64,000 nt of DNA from Blattabacterium cuenoti. GTDB lineage: Bacteria; Bacteroidota; Bacteroidia; Flavobacteriales; Blattabacteriaceae. Position numbers and translations under genes: made by a program. The notes beneath the pieces were generated by a model, which had not been told where the DNA came from, searched no databases, and worked only from the letters and a program-made list of their open reading frames with translations. Position 1 is the stretch's first letter; every line of letters starts with the position of its first letter. The DNA lies in NCBI RefSeq assembly GCF_014252075.1, contig NZ_CP059209.1:1-64000 (forward strand), in the 5' to 3' direction. Positions 37,501 through 45,939 of the stretch are shown here, piece by piece.

Positions 37501-39525
37501 ATGGCTAGCTTCTTAAAGTTTTATACATATAAAAATATTGCAGATAAGATTTTAATCCCAATTATTGTAGTCTTATCATTGACATTTTTTTTCCCAAAAA
37601 AAGATATTTTTCAATATGAATTTTCAAAGGGAAAAAATTGGACTTATAGAGATTTATTTTCTCCATTTGGCTTTGTTGTTCAAAAAAATAGTCAAGATTT
37701 AGACTTAGAAATAAAAAAATTGAGAGAAGATCAGAAACTATTTTTTGTTCAAAACAAAAAAATAGTTAAAAACATAAAAAAAAAGCTAAAAAAAATTAAA
37801 TTTCTAAAAAAAAGTAAATATTATTCCAGAATTGTTTATAAAACAGTAAATACTGTGTATAAATATGGATATATAGATTTTATTCCGGAACAGAATAAGA
37901 TTTCTATAATTTTTTTTCAAAAAAACAAAAAATGGATTCCAATTTTATGCAAAAAAATTTATACTTACAAAAAGGTAAATAATATTATTGAGAAAAATTT
38001 ATTGAATAATAATAGTTATCGTGCAAAAATTATAAAAAGAATTTTAAAAAAAATTATTGTTCCAAATTTTTTTTATAACCAAAATTATACTGAATTTTTT
38101 TATCATGAAAAAATTAAATCTATCAGTAAAATAAAATATTCTTTTGCAAAAGGAGATAAAATTATCAGAAATAATGAAATAATAGATGAAAATCAATTTC
38201 AAGTTCTATCTTCTTTCAAAAAAGAATATGAAAATAAAGTATGGAATAAAAAAAAAGATTATTGTCTTCTTATAGGATATTTTTTCATAATTAGTATGAT
38301 CTTCACTCTATTTATATTATATATTTTTTATTTTCAAAATAAGATATTTCATAATAATAGAGAGATGAATTTTTTAATTATTAATATATTTCTTATCTCA
38401 TTGATTACTATTATAATTTTAAAATATAATTCCAAAATATTATATTTAATCCCTTTTTGTGTACTTCCTATAAGCATTCGCGCTTTTTTCAATTTTCACT
38501 TAAGCATTATTATTCACTTAACAAGTATTTTATTGTTGTCCTTAATTACACCAAATAGTTTTGAATTTACTTTCCTTCAAGTCACTACAGGTTTTTTAGT
38601 CTTGTTAACAAAAAAAAACATTTATAAAATGGCGAACCTTTTTATTGCTGTGGGAAAAATAACTATTACTTATATAATTACTTTTAGTTCACTTACTTTA
38701 ATTAGTGAAGGGTCTTTAGAAAAAATTTCTTTGCATACTTTTTCATTATTCTTTTTTAATGGAGTTTTAACTTTATTTGTTCATCCATTAATATTCCTTT
38801 TCGAAAAATTATTAAATCTTACTTCTGATATTTCATTATTAGAATTATCGGACACGAACACTCCTATATTAAGATTATTATCTCAAAAAGCACCAGGAAC
38901 TTTACAACATGTTTTAACAGTAGCAAATCTTGCAGAAGAAGCAGCTGTTTCTATTGGAGCACATTCATTATTGGTAAGAATAGGATCTATTTATCATGAT
39001 ATAGGAAAAATAAAAAAATCAAAATTTTTTATTGAAAATCAACATGATATAATTAACCCACATGAAAGATTAAGTCCAAAAGAAAGTGCAAAAATTATTT
39101 TAGAACATGTTCCAATTGGAATTGATCTAGCAAAAAAATATTATTTGCCTGATTCTGTAACTGATTTTATACGTACACATCATGGAAATAGTATTATTCA
39201 TTATTTTTACGAAAAACAAAAAGAAAAATTTCCAAATATAAAAGTGGATAAAAAACAATTCCAATATTCTGGTCCTAAGCCTTTTTCCAAAGAAACGGCT
39301 ATTGTTATGATAGCAGACTCTGTAGAAGCAGCTTCGAAAAGTATTAAAAATCCATCTTCTAAAGATTTGGAAAACTTGGTAGAAAATGTTATTAATAAAC
39401 AAAAAAAAGAAAATCAGTTTTCTAACGCGGACATCACTTTAAAAGAAATAGAAAAAATAAAAAAAGTTCTTAAAAAAAAACTAATAAATATTTACCATAC
39501 TAGAATAGAATATCCTAACCCCTAA
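37501..39525 (+). CDS. 7TM-HD phosphohydrolase, PgpH-like (probable cyclic di-AMP phosphodiesterase)
   Basis: The protein has one N-terminal membrane segment, an extracytoplasmic region (about 45-250), a multi-helix membrane block (about 255-440) and a cytoplasmic HD domain. The HD residues look intact: LQHVLTVANL, YHDIGK, EHVPIG, RTHHGN and IADSVEA. The fold and order match PgpH, which in other bacteria degrades cyclic di-AMP. Function is inferred from the family. It precedes the tRNA cluster. An 89-base gap upstream shows no clear promoter. Confidence 0.88.
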   Translation: MASFLKFYTYKNIADKILIPIIVVLSLTFFFPKKDIFQYEFSKGKNWTYRDLFSPFGFVVQKNSQDLDLEIKKLREDQKLFFVQNKKIVKNIKKKLKKIKFLKKSKYYSRIVYKTVNTVYKYGYIDFIPEQNKISIIFFQKNKKWIPILCKKIYTYKKVNNIIEKNLLNNNSYRAKIIKRILKKIIVPNFFYNQNYTEFFYHEKIKSISKIKYSFAKGDKIIRNNEIIDENQFQVLSSFKKEYENKVWNKKKDYCLLIGYFFIISMIFTLFILYIFYFQNKIFHNNREMNFLIINIFLISLITIIILKYNSKILYLIPFCVLPISIRAFFNFHLSIIIHLTSILLLSLITPNSFEFTFLQVTTGFLVLLTKKNIYKMANLFIAVGKITITYIITFSSLTLISEGSLEKISLHTFSLFFFNGVLTLFVHPLIFLFEKLLNLTSDISLLELSDTNTPILRLLSQKAPGTLQHVLTVANLAEEAAVSIGAHSLLVRIGSIYHDIGKIKKSKFFIENQHDIINPHERLSPKESAKIILEHVPIGIDLAKKYYLPDSVTDFIRTHHGNSIIHYFYEKQKEKFPNIKVDKKQFQYSGPKPFSKETAIVMIADSVEAASKSIKNPSSKDLENLVENVINKQKKENQFSNADITLKEIEKIKKVLKKKLINIYHTRIEYPNP

Positions 39526-39528
39526 TTA

Positions 39529-39560
39529 TTTGTTTATTTAATAGATCTACTTTAGATTTG
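39529..39560 (+). promoter_or_regulatory. Bacteroidota-type promoter of the tRNA cluster
   Basis: TTTG (39529-39532), a 20-base spacer and TAGATTTG (39553-39560) match the TTTG / TAnnTTTG consensus at both elements with normal spacing. The predicted transcription start near 39567 lies only a few bases before the first tRNA, which fits a tRNA operon promoter. Confidence 0.65.
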
Positions 39561-39570
39561 TATTTTTTAG

Positions 39571-39656
39571 GGAGAGTTGCCGGAGTGGTTAACGGAACAG
39601 TTTGCTAAACTGTCGGTATATAAAATACCGCGTGGGTTCGAATCCCACATTCTCCG
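39571..39656 (+). tRNA. tRNA-Ser (anticodon GCT)
   Basis: GGAGAGT (39571-39577) pairs with ATTCTCC (39649-39655) as acceptor stem. The anticodon loop is TTGCTAA, giving GCT, which reads AGC and AGU. A long variable arm (CGGTAT with ATACCG) confirms tRNA-Ser. The T-arm GTGGGTTCGAATCCCAC is perfect. CCA is not encoded. Confidence 0.97.
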
Positions 39657-39662
39657 CAAAAA

Positions 39663-39737
39663 CGGGGTATAGCGTAGTTTGGTTATCGCGCCTGGTTTGG
39701 GACCAGGAGATCGTAGGTTCAAATCCTGCTACCCCGA
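39663..39737 (+). tRNA. tRNA-Pro (anticodon TGG)
   Basis: CGGGGTA pairs with TACCCCG as acceptor stem, with discriminator A at 39737. The anticodon arm CCTGG-TTTGGGA-CCAGG gives TGG, which could read all CCN codons by wobble. It starts six bases after tRNA-Ser. CCA is not encoded. Confidence 0.96.
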
Positions 39738-39747
39738 TCTGCAATTA

Positions 39748-39821
39748 GATCACGTGGCTCAAATGGATAGAGCAACTGCCTTCTAAGCAGTAGGTTACAG
39801 GTTCGAGTCCTGTCGTGATCA
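39748..39821 (+). tRNA. tRNA-Arg (anticodon TCT)
   Basis: GATCACG (39748-39754) pairs with CGTGATC (39814-39820), with discriminator A at 39821. The anticodon arm ACTGC-CTTCTAA-GCAGT gives TCT, reading AGA and AGG, the favoured Arg codons in this AT-rich genome. CCA is not encoded. The last three bases are also the stop codon of clpP on the other strand. Confidence 0.97.
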
Positions 39822-40493
39822 TTTCTTTCCTTCTAGAACTTCATCTATCATTCCGTATTCTTTAGCTTCTTTAGAAGTCATCCAATAATCTCTATCTGAG
39901 TCTCTTTCTATTTTCTCAATAGAGACTTCCGAATGTTTCGATAGAATTTCGTAAAGTTCTTTTTTCAACTTTAAAATTTCACGAACTGTAATTTCAATAT
40001 CTGAAGCTTGTCCTTGTGTTCCTCCTATAGGTTGATGGATCATGATTCTTGAATGTTTTAATGCAGATCTTTTATTTTTTACTCCTGCGCAAAGTAAAAC
40101 AGCAGCCATAGATGCAGCCATCCCAGTACAAATGGTAGCTACATCGGGTTCTACAATTTGCATTGTATCATATATGCCTAATCCTGCATAAACATCTCCT
40201 CCTGGAGAATTAATATAAATTTGGATGTCTTTCACAGAATCTACAGACTGTAAAAACAATAACTGAGCTTGTACTATATTAGCTACTTGGTCTTCTATAG
40301 GAGTTCCTAAAAAAATAACTCGATCCATCATTAAACGAGAAAAAACATCCATTTGTGCTACATTGAGCTTCCTTTCTTCAACAATATAAGGTGTAATTGA
40401 TTGAATAATATATTCATCTATCGTTAAACTATTAATTTTTTTATGCTTAGTTGCATACAGCATAAATTCTTTTGAATTTTTTCGATAATCCAT
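39819..40493 (-). CDS. clpP: ATP-dependent Clp protease proteolytic subunit ClpP
   Basis: ClpP is the serine protease barrel that degrades proteins fed by Clp ATPases. The active-site Ser is in GMAASMAAVLL and the His in RIMIHQPIGG; INSPGGDVYAGLGIYD is also conserved. The frame is open to an ATG at 40529, but flavobacterial ClpP aligns from MDYRKNSKEF, so I choose 40493, giving 224 residues. Its stop codon is made of the last three bases of tRNA-Arg. A ClpC partner is encoded at the end of the window. Confidence 0.93.
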   Translation of the reverse strand: MDYRKNSKEFMLYATKHKKINSLTIDEYIIQSITPYIVEERKLNVAQMDVFSRLMMDRVIFLGTPIEDQVANIVQAQLLFLQSVDSVKDIQIYINSPGGDVYAGLGIYDTMQIVEPDVATICTGMAASMAAVLLCAGVKNKRSALKHSRIMIHQPIGGTQGQASDIEITVREILKLKKELYEILSKHSEVSIEKIERDSDRDYWMTSKEAKEYGMIDEVLEGKK

Positions 40494-40623
40494 TTTCTTA
40501 TGTTGAAAACTTTGATCAAAGTTACTCATAATTAATCTCTATTTCTATGCAAAATTTTGCAAAAAAAATTTATACATACATAAAAAATACAGAAATTAGG
40601 AACTTTTAATTTTAAAAGAAGCA

Positions 40624-42090
40624 TTGAATTTGTACAAAAAACTAGCAAAACAAACAATTATCTATTCTATAGGATCAATTTTACCAAAAATTATTAATTA
40701 TGCTTTTTTAAAATTTTTTACTGTTTCTTTAAAAAGAGAAGAATTTTCTCTTTATACAGATATGTATGCTTTATCTTTTCTAGTTATAGGGTTTCTTTCT
40801 TTTGGATTAGAAAATACTTATTTTAGATTTTTATATAAAAAAAATTATAACCAAGAAACTATTTTTTCAACGGGTGTTATAATACAATTATTAATTACTT
40901 CTTTTTTTTTAATTATTTCTGTTAATTCAATCAAATATTTAATTTATATCGCTGGATATCAAAATCATCCAGAATATTTTTTTATGTTTTTCTTAATCAT
41001 ATTTTTTGATACGATTTGTATTCTTCCTATGGCTTGGCTTCGTGCGAATGAAAAACCATTCAAACATACCATTATAAATATAATAAATATACTCATCCAA
41101 TCGCTTTTAATAATATATATGTTTTTTTGTTCTAACAATTTTTACATCAAAGGGTCTTGTTTCTCTTTTATTTTTGAATGGATAAATTCGTTCACAGATA
41201 GAACTGGTTATATATTTTTTGCAAATATGATATCATCCTTAACTAATTTATTTTTAGTCCTTCCTATTCTTTTCAAAAAAGTAATTATAAAAAAATTTAA
41301 CAAAATTATTGCCAAAGAAATGTTAAATTATGGAATTCCTATTATGTTAGGAACTATTGCTTTTTCCATTAATGAAAATCTTGATAAAATTTTGATCAAA
41401 AGATGGGTTTCAGATGAAATTAACGGATCTTATTCTGCCTGTTATAAAATAGCATCTTTTATGAGTTTGTATATCAGAGTTTTTCGATTGGGAATCGAAC
41501 CTTTTTTTTTTAAAAAATCCGGAGATTCTGATGCAAAATATTATTATGAAGAAATTAATTATATGTTTATTCTTTTCGGATTAATTTTTTATGTATTAAT
41601 ATGTGGAAATATCCCCATGTTTGTGGGATTTTTTATTGATCAAAAATATCACTTTGCAATGTCCATTATTCCTATAATAATGATGGGAAATTTATTTTTA
41701 GGAGTTTATACGAATCTATCCATATTTTATAAGATAATAGATAAACCTATTGTAGGGACCTATATCTCCTTAATAGGAGTATTAATCACTTTTTTATTTA
41801 ACATGATTTTTATTTTAATTCCTAATAATAATTTTATGATTCCCGCTTGGGGGACTTTAGCATCGTATGGATGCATGTTAATCATGTTGTACATTTGGGG
41901 GAAAAAAAATTTTTTTAAATTTTGTAAAAAAATAAGAAATATCATAATTCATTTTTTATTTGCAATTTTTTTAGTTCTTGTGATCAATAAAAAGAAAGAA
42001 ATGATGTTTAGATTTTTTTTTCAATTCCTGTATTTGATAATTATTTTATTTTTTGAAAAAAAAAGATTGATTAATTTAATCAAATATTAA
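40624..42090 (+). CDS. Polysaccharide/oligosaccharide flippase family membrane protein
   Basis: The 488-residue protein has about twelve to fourteen predicted membrane helices and the N-terminal pattern of MATE/Wzx-like flippases (KQTIIYSIGSILPKIINY; FGLENTYFRFLYKK). It probably moves a lipid-linked saccharide across the inner membrane; the substrate is unknown. The start is TTG at 40624. The order flippase, dUTPase, sugar nucleotidyltransferase is a conserved Bacteroidota arrangement and supports the family call. Confidence 0.84.
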   Translation: MNLYKKLAKQTIIYSIGSILPKIINYAFLKFFTVSLKREEFSLYTDMYALSFLVIGFLSFGLENTYFRFLYKKNYNQETIFSTGVIIQLLITSFFLIISVNSIKYLIYIAGYQNHPEYFFMFFLIIFFDTICILPMAWLRANEKPFKHTIINIINILIQSLLIIYMFFCSNNFYIKGSCFSFIFEWINSFTDRTGYIFFANMISSLTNLFLVLPILFKKVIIKKFNKIIAKEMLNYGIPIMLGTIAFSINENLDKILIKRWVSDEINGSYSACYKIASFMSLYIRVFRLGIEPFFFKKSGDSDAKYYYEEINYMFILFGLIFYVLICGNIPMFVGFFIDQKYHFAMSIIPIIMMGNLFLGVYTNLSIFYKIIDKPIVGTYISLIGVLITFLFNMIFILIPNNNFMIPAWGTLASYGCMLIMLYIWGKKNFFKFCKKIRNIIIHFLFAIFLVLVINKKKEMMFRFFFQFLYLIIILFFEKKRLINLIKY

Positions 42091-42104
42091 AAGTAGATCT
42101 CCGT

Positions 42105-42485
42105 GTGATAAAAAATGGATACCAATTAACTTTAATTGCCAATATAGAAAAATCTATTTCTATTAATTTTCTAGAAAGAAAATTGATATCAACAGGCATT
42201 TTTATTCAATTTCCTAAAACAATTAAGTATCATTTTTTTTTGAAAAAAAAATTTATTGAAGCAATTTGCGTCATTCATATTACAAAAAATAAAAAAAAAA
42301 CGGTTTTATGTCAAGAAATTAAAATGATTATAACAAACGTTTTTTTTGAAACTATGAAAATTAGATCCAATGAAAAACTAGCTGTATTAAACATATTTCA
42401 AGGGCCCCAAATAAAATGGAAAAAATGTTCTATTTTAAATACAAGTATGAGAGGATGCAATAGTTTTGGAAGTACTGGTATATGA
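42105..42485 (+). CDS. Degenerate dUTPase-like protein, probably not catalytic
   Basis: The 126-residue protein aligns along nearly its full length with trimeric dUTP pyrophosphatases. LERKLISTGIFIQFP matches the usual LxRxxVxTGLFIxLP, and the C-terminal RGCNSFGSTGI matches motif 5 RGxGGFGSTG. The distance between these is 78 residues, as in true dUTPases. However, motif 1 (DLRA) reads QLTL, motif 2 (PRSGLA) reads LKKKFI and motif 3 (with the catalytic Asp) reads TKNKKKTVLCQE. Motif 4 is also changed. The frame is intact with a GTG start. Position between flippase and nucleotidyltransferase supports orthology. It may be decaying or kept for another role. Confidence 0.75.
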   Translation: MIKNGYQLTLIANIEKSISINFLERKLISTGIFIQFPKTIKYHFFLKKKFIEAICVIHITKNKKKTVLCQEIKMIITNVFFETMKIRSNEKLAVLNIFQGPQIKWKKCSILNTSMRGCNSFGSTGI

Positions 42486-42509
42486 AAAAATAATAAAAAA
42501 TGATGTGAT

Positions 42510-43526
42510 ATGAAAATTATAATTCCTATGGCTGGAAAAGGATTGCGTTTGCATCCGCACACTTTAAGTACTCCGAAACCATTAATTCATATAGCAGGAA
42601 AAACAGTTTTGAGAAGATTATTGGAAAGTTTATCCGAAGTTATAAAAATCTTTTCTGTGAAAGAAATTGTTTTCATTATAGGAAATTACGGAGAAAATAT
42701 TGAAAAAAAATTAATCAAATTAGCTAATGAAATAGGAGTTCGTCCTATAATCTATTATCAAATCACTCCACTGGGGACGGCAGACGCCTTGTTAAGGGCT
42801 AAAAATTCATTGAATGGAGGTCCGATAATCATTGTTTTTTCCGATACTTTATTTTATAACACTTCTTTAGAAAAGGAAATTACTAACAAAGTCGATAACA
42901 TTATATGGACAAAAAAAGTTAAAAATCCTCATTTATTTGGAGTGGTAAAATGTGATTCTTCGGAAATTATTACTCATTTTATAGAAAAGCCCAATAATTA
43001 TGTTTCTAATCTAGCAATCATCGGTCTTTATTATTTTAGAGATAGTCTTTTTTTAAGAAAAGAACTACAATTTTTAGATAAAAAAATCAGAAATGAACAA
43101 GAATACCAATTAACATCTGTTTTAGAAAACATGAGAAAAAAGGGAGAAAAATTTATTAGCAAACAAGTTCAAGAATGGATGGATTTTGGAAATAAAAAAA
43201 GGACTATTTCTTCTAATTCAAAAATTTTGTCTATAGAACATAAACATTCACAATTGATTCATGAAAAAGCAATCATAAGAGATAGTTTAATTATAAAACC
43301 TTGTTCAATCGGAAAAAATACAAGCATTGAGAATAGCATCATAGGCCCTTATGTTTCAATCGGAAAAAATACAAAAATAAAAAATAGTAATATAAGAAGA
43401 TCTTTGATTCAAGACGATACAAAAATACAATATGCAAATTTGCATAATTCCATGATAGGAAATCACATCTATTATATCGGAAAAGCAAAAGAAGTAAGTT
43501 TAGGAGATTATTCTGTTTTCAATTAA
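42510..43526 (+). CDS. Sugar-phosphate nucleotidyltransferase with left-handed beta-helix tail
   Basis: The N-terminal nucleotidyltransferase domain (about 1-230) has IIPMAGKGLRLHPHTL followed by STPKPLIHIAGK, and the substrate segment TPLGTADALLRAK. The C-terminal part (about 245-338) has hexapeptide repeats such as IGKNTSIENSIIGPYVSIG. It resembles glucose-1-phosphate thymidylyl- or uridylyltransferases. The product nucleotide sugar is not clear from sequence. It follows the dUTPase-like gene by 24 bases. Confidence 0.88.
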   Translation: MKIIIPMAGKGLRLHPHTLSTPKPLIHIAGKTVLRRLLESLSEVIKIFSVKEIVFIIGNYGENIEKKLIKLANEIGVRPIIYYQITPLGTADALLRAKNSLNGGPIIIVFSDTLFYNTSLEKEITNKVDNIIWTKKVKNPHLFGVVKCDSSEIITHFIEKPNNYVSNLAIIGLYYFRDSLFLRKELQFLDKKIRNEQEYQLTSVLENMRKKGEKFISKQVQEWMDFGNKKRTISSNSKILSIEHKHSQLIHEKAIIRDSLIIKPCSIGKNTSIENSIIGPYVSIGKNTKIKNSNIRRSLIQDDTKIQYANLHNSMIGNHIYYIGKAKEVSLGDYSVFN

Positions 43527-43551
43527 TAAGATCAAAATTCATAATTTTTTT

Positions 43552-43559
43552 TATATTTG
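43552..43559 (+). promoter_or_regulatory. Candidate Bacteroidota -7 element upstream of tatA
   Basis: TATATTTG matches TAnnTTTG exactly, 17 bases before the tatA start. No TTTG is seen at the right upstream distance, so support is partial. Confidence 0.3.
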
Positions 43560-43576
43560 ATAAAAAATCCCGTTGA

Positions 43577-43768
43577 ATGGATTTCATTTCTATTTTTTTA
43601 ATACTACTTGGAACTTTTGGAACCACAGAAATCGTGGTGATTGTCATTCTTGCACTTTTACTTTTCGGTGGTAAAAAAATACCGGAACTAATGAAAGGAT
43701 TAGGGACAGGATTGAAAGAATTCAAAAAGGCTTCTGAAGGAAAAGATTCAGAATCTGAAGAAGAATAA
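43577..43768 (+). CDS. tatA: Twin-arginine translocase subunit TatA/TatE family
   Basis: TatA forms the pore that exports folded proteins. The 63-residue protein has the short N-terminal membrane helix ending in [17 protein letters not shown], the signature hinge, then an amphipathic helix and an acidic tail. Length is typical of Bacteroidota TatA. No tatC is in this window. The lytic transglycosylase gene follows. Confidence 0.93.
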   Translation: MDFISIFLILLGTFGTTEIVVIVILALLLFGGKKIPELMKGLGTGLKEFKKASEGKDSESEEE

Positions 43769-43826
43769 AAAAATTTATTTCACTTTACGTTTGTTCATTC
43801 GTACTTTTTTTCTACAATTTGAGATA

Positions 43827-44900
43827 ATGGCAACGATAACGATAAGAAATATTATGTTTTTTATGCTCATATTAAAAAGTTTGATTGTTCAATCTACATT
43901 AAAGCCCTTTTGGGGACAAAAAAATGTAGTAAACTTTCATAAAGATTTTTTTGATAAAAAATTAGATTTAAATAACATTTATACAGAAAAATTGTGGAAA
44001 AAAATGCTTGCAGGAAAAAAAAAATCTTTATCTGGTAAAAAACTATCTCATAAAAAAAATATTGTTATTACTAATATAGATTCTGAAGAACTTCAATTAA
44101 GATTAAATTTTTTGAATCAAAGATCTAAAACTAAGATGTTTAAATACAACAGCATAGTGCATGCTTCTGTAGAAAGTTATCTTCGTATGGATAAATATAT
44201 AGGAAAAATTATTTCATTGTCAGATTTTTATTTTCCTATGTTTGAAGAAAAACTAGAAAACTATCGTCTTCCAAAAGAATTAAAATATTTAGCTATTATA
44301 GAATCAAATTTAAATCCTGTTATCACCTCCAAAGCAGGAGCTCAAGGAATTTGGCAATTTATGCCTGAAACTGGAAGAATATATAATCTCAACATTAATA
44401 ATATTTATGATGAAAGAAATGATCCTGTTAAATCAACAGAAGCAGCTTGCCGTTATTTAAAATTTCTGTATAAAAAAATAGGAAATTGGGAATTAGTCTT
44501 AGCAGCTTATAATGCTGGGCCAGGAACTGTAGATAAAATATTGCAACATCATCATAACAGAAAAGATTTTTGGGAGTTATGGGAATTTTTTCCAAAAGAA
44601 ACTCAAAATTATGTTCCTAAATTTATTGCCATTAATTATGTCATGAATTACTATAAGGAACACAATATCTACAAATATAGATTCTCTCCCTACAAATATA
44701 AATATAAAGAAACACTCCTAATTCCTATTAAAGAAACAATTTCTTTGAAATTTTTTGCCTATAGTTTAAATATGTCTCATAAAGATTTAATTCTTCTAAA
44801 TCCACAATATCTTGTGGATCTTATTCCTCCTGGAAATAAATTTTTTTTGAGATTACCAAAAAACAAAGTTTACTTTTTAAAAAAAAATAGAAAAACATAA
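43827..44900 (+). CDS. Membrane-bound lytic murein transglycosylase (MltD-like)
   Basis: This enzyme cleaves peptidoglycan glycan strands. The protein has a signal sequence (IRNIMFFMLILKSLIV) and an SLT domain with the catalytic Glu in YLAIIESNLNP. GAQGIWQFMPETGR and LVLAAYNAGPGTVDKIL are also conserved. The last about 50 residues look like one degenerate LysM unit (LLNPQYLVDLIPPGNKFFLRLP). I use the ATG at 43827 (357 residues); a TTG at 43791 is possible. With the mre cluster it supports an active cell wall. Confidence 0.88.
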   Translation: MATITIRNIMFFMLILKSLIVQSTLKPFWGQKNVVNFHKDFFDKKLDLNNIYTEKLWKKMLAGKKKSLSGKKLSHKKNIVITNIDSEELQLRLNFLNQRSKTKMFKYNSIVHASVESYLRMDKYIGKIISLSDFYFPMFEEKLENYRLPKELKYLAIIESNLNPVITSKAGAQGIWQFMPETGRIYNLNINNIYDERNDPVKSTEAACRYLKFLYKKIGNWELVLAAYNAGPGTVDKILQHHHNRKDFWELWEFFPKETQNYVPKFIAINYVMNYYKEHNIYKYRFSPYKYKYKETLLIPIKETISLKFFAYSLNMSHKDLILLNPQYLVDLIPPGNKFFLRLPKNKVYFLKKNRKT

Positions 44901-44940
44901 TATATGTTATAACTAAAGTTCCCTTAACTTTTTCAAAATT

Positions 44941-45936
44941 ATGAACGAAAAAATTGAACAAAAAAGAAAATCCTTAGAACTTGTTCTAGAAAAAATGGAT
45001 AAAATATATGGGAAAGGAACTGTTATGCGAATGGGAGATTCTCATATAGGAAATTTAGAAATTGTTTCTTCTGGATCGTTAAGCTTAGATATAGCTTTGG
45101 GAATAAAAGGATTCCCAAAAGGTCGTATTATTGAAATATTTGGACCGGAATCTTCAGGAAAAACAACTTTAGCATTACATGCAATAAATCAATCTCAAAA
45201 ATTAGGAGGTTTTGCTAGCTTTATTGATGCTGAACATGCTTTTGATTGTCTTTATGCTCAAAAAATAGGAGTTAACATCAAAGAGTTAATAATATCTCAA
45301 CCAGATAATGGAGAACAAGCGCTTGAAATAGTAGATAATTTAATTAGATCTGGTGTTATTGATATGATTGTGGTTGATTCTGTGGCCGCTTTAACTCCTA
45401 GAAGTGAAATAGAAGGAGAAATGGGAGATTCTAAAATAGGATTACAAGCTAGATTAATGTCTCAAGCTTTGAGAAAGCTAACCTCTAGTATAGGTAAATC
45501 AAAAAGCATACTGATATTTATTAATCAATTAAGAGAGAGAATCGGGGTTTATGGAAATCCGGAAGTTACAACAGGCGGAAATGCCTTGAAATTTTATTCA
45601 TCAATTCGATTAGACATACGAAAAGGAAATCAAATTAAGAATGGAGAAAAAATATTAGGAAATAGAACAAAAGTAAAAGTAGTGAAAAATAAACTTTCTC
45701 CTCCTTTTAAAACTGCTGAATTTGATATAATGTATGGTGAAGGAATTTCAAAAATAGGTGAAATCCTGGATTTAGGAGTTGATTTAGGAGTTATTAAAAA
45801 AAATGCATCTTGGTTTAGTTATGGAGACATGAAATTAGGTCAAGGAAGAGATTCTGTAAAAGAATTTTTAAAAGAAAAAAAAAACATTATAAATGAAATA
45901 CAAAAAAATATAATAAATCAATATATTCAAAAATAG
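44941..45936 (+). CDS. recA: Recombinase RecA
   Basis: RecA coats single-stranded DNA and drives strand exchange. The 331 residues show Walker A GPESSGKT (68-75), Walker [14 protein letters not shown], the loop segment [19 protein letters not shown] and [20 protein letters not shown]. The C-terminal tail is slightly short and lacks the acidic end of E. coli RecA. Near the end is a run of ten A (45875-45884), a possible slippage site. The MBL hydrolase gene starts three bases after its stop. Confidence 0.98.
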   Translation: MNEKIEQKRKSLELVLEKMDKIYGKGTVMRMGDSHIGNLEIVSSGSLSLDIALGIKGFPKGRIIEIFGPESSGKTTLALHAINQSQKLGGFASFIDAEHAFDCLYAQKIGVNIKELIISQPDNGEQALEIVDNLIRSGVIDMIVVDSVAALTPRSEIEGEMGDSKIGLQARLMSQALRKLTSSIGKSKSILIFINQLRERIGVYGNPEVTTGGNALKFYSSIRLDIRKGNQIKNGEKILGNRTKVKVVKNKLSPPFKTAEFDIMYGEGISKIGEILDLGVDLGVIKKNASWFSYGDMKLGQGRDSVKEFLKEKKNIINEIQKNIINQYIQK

Positions 45937-45939
45937 AAT

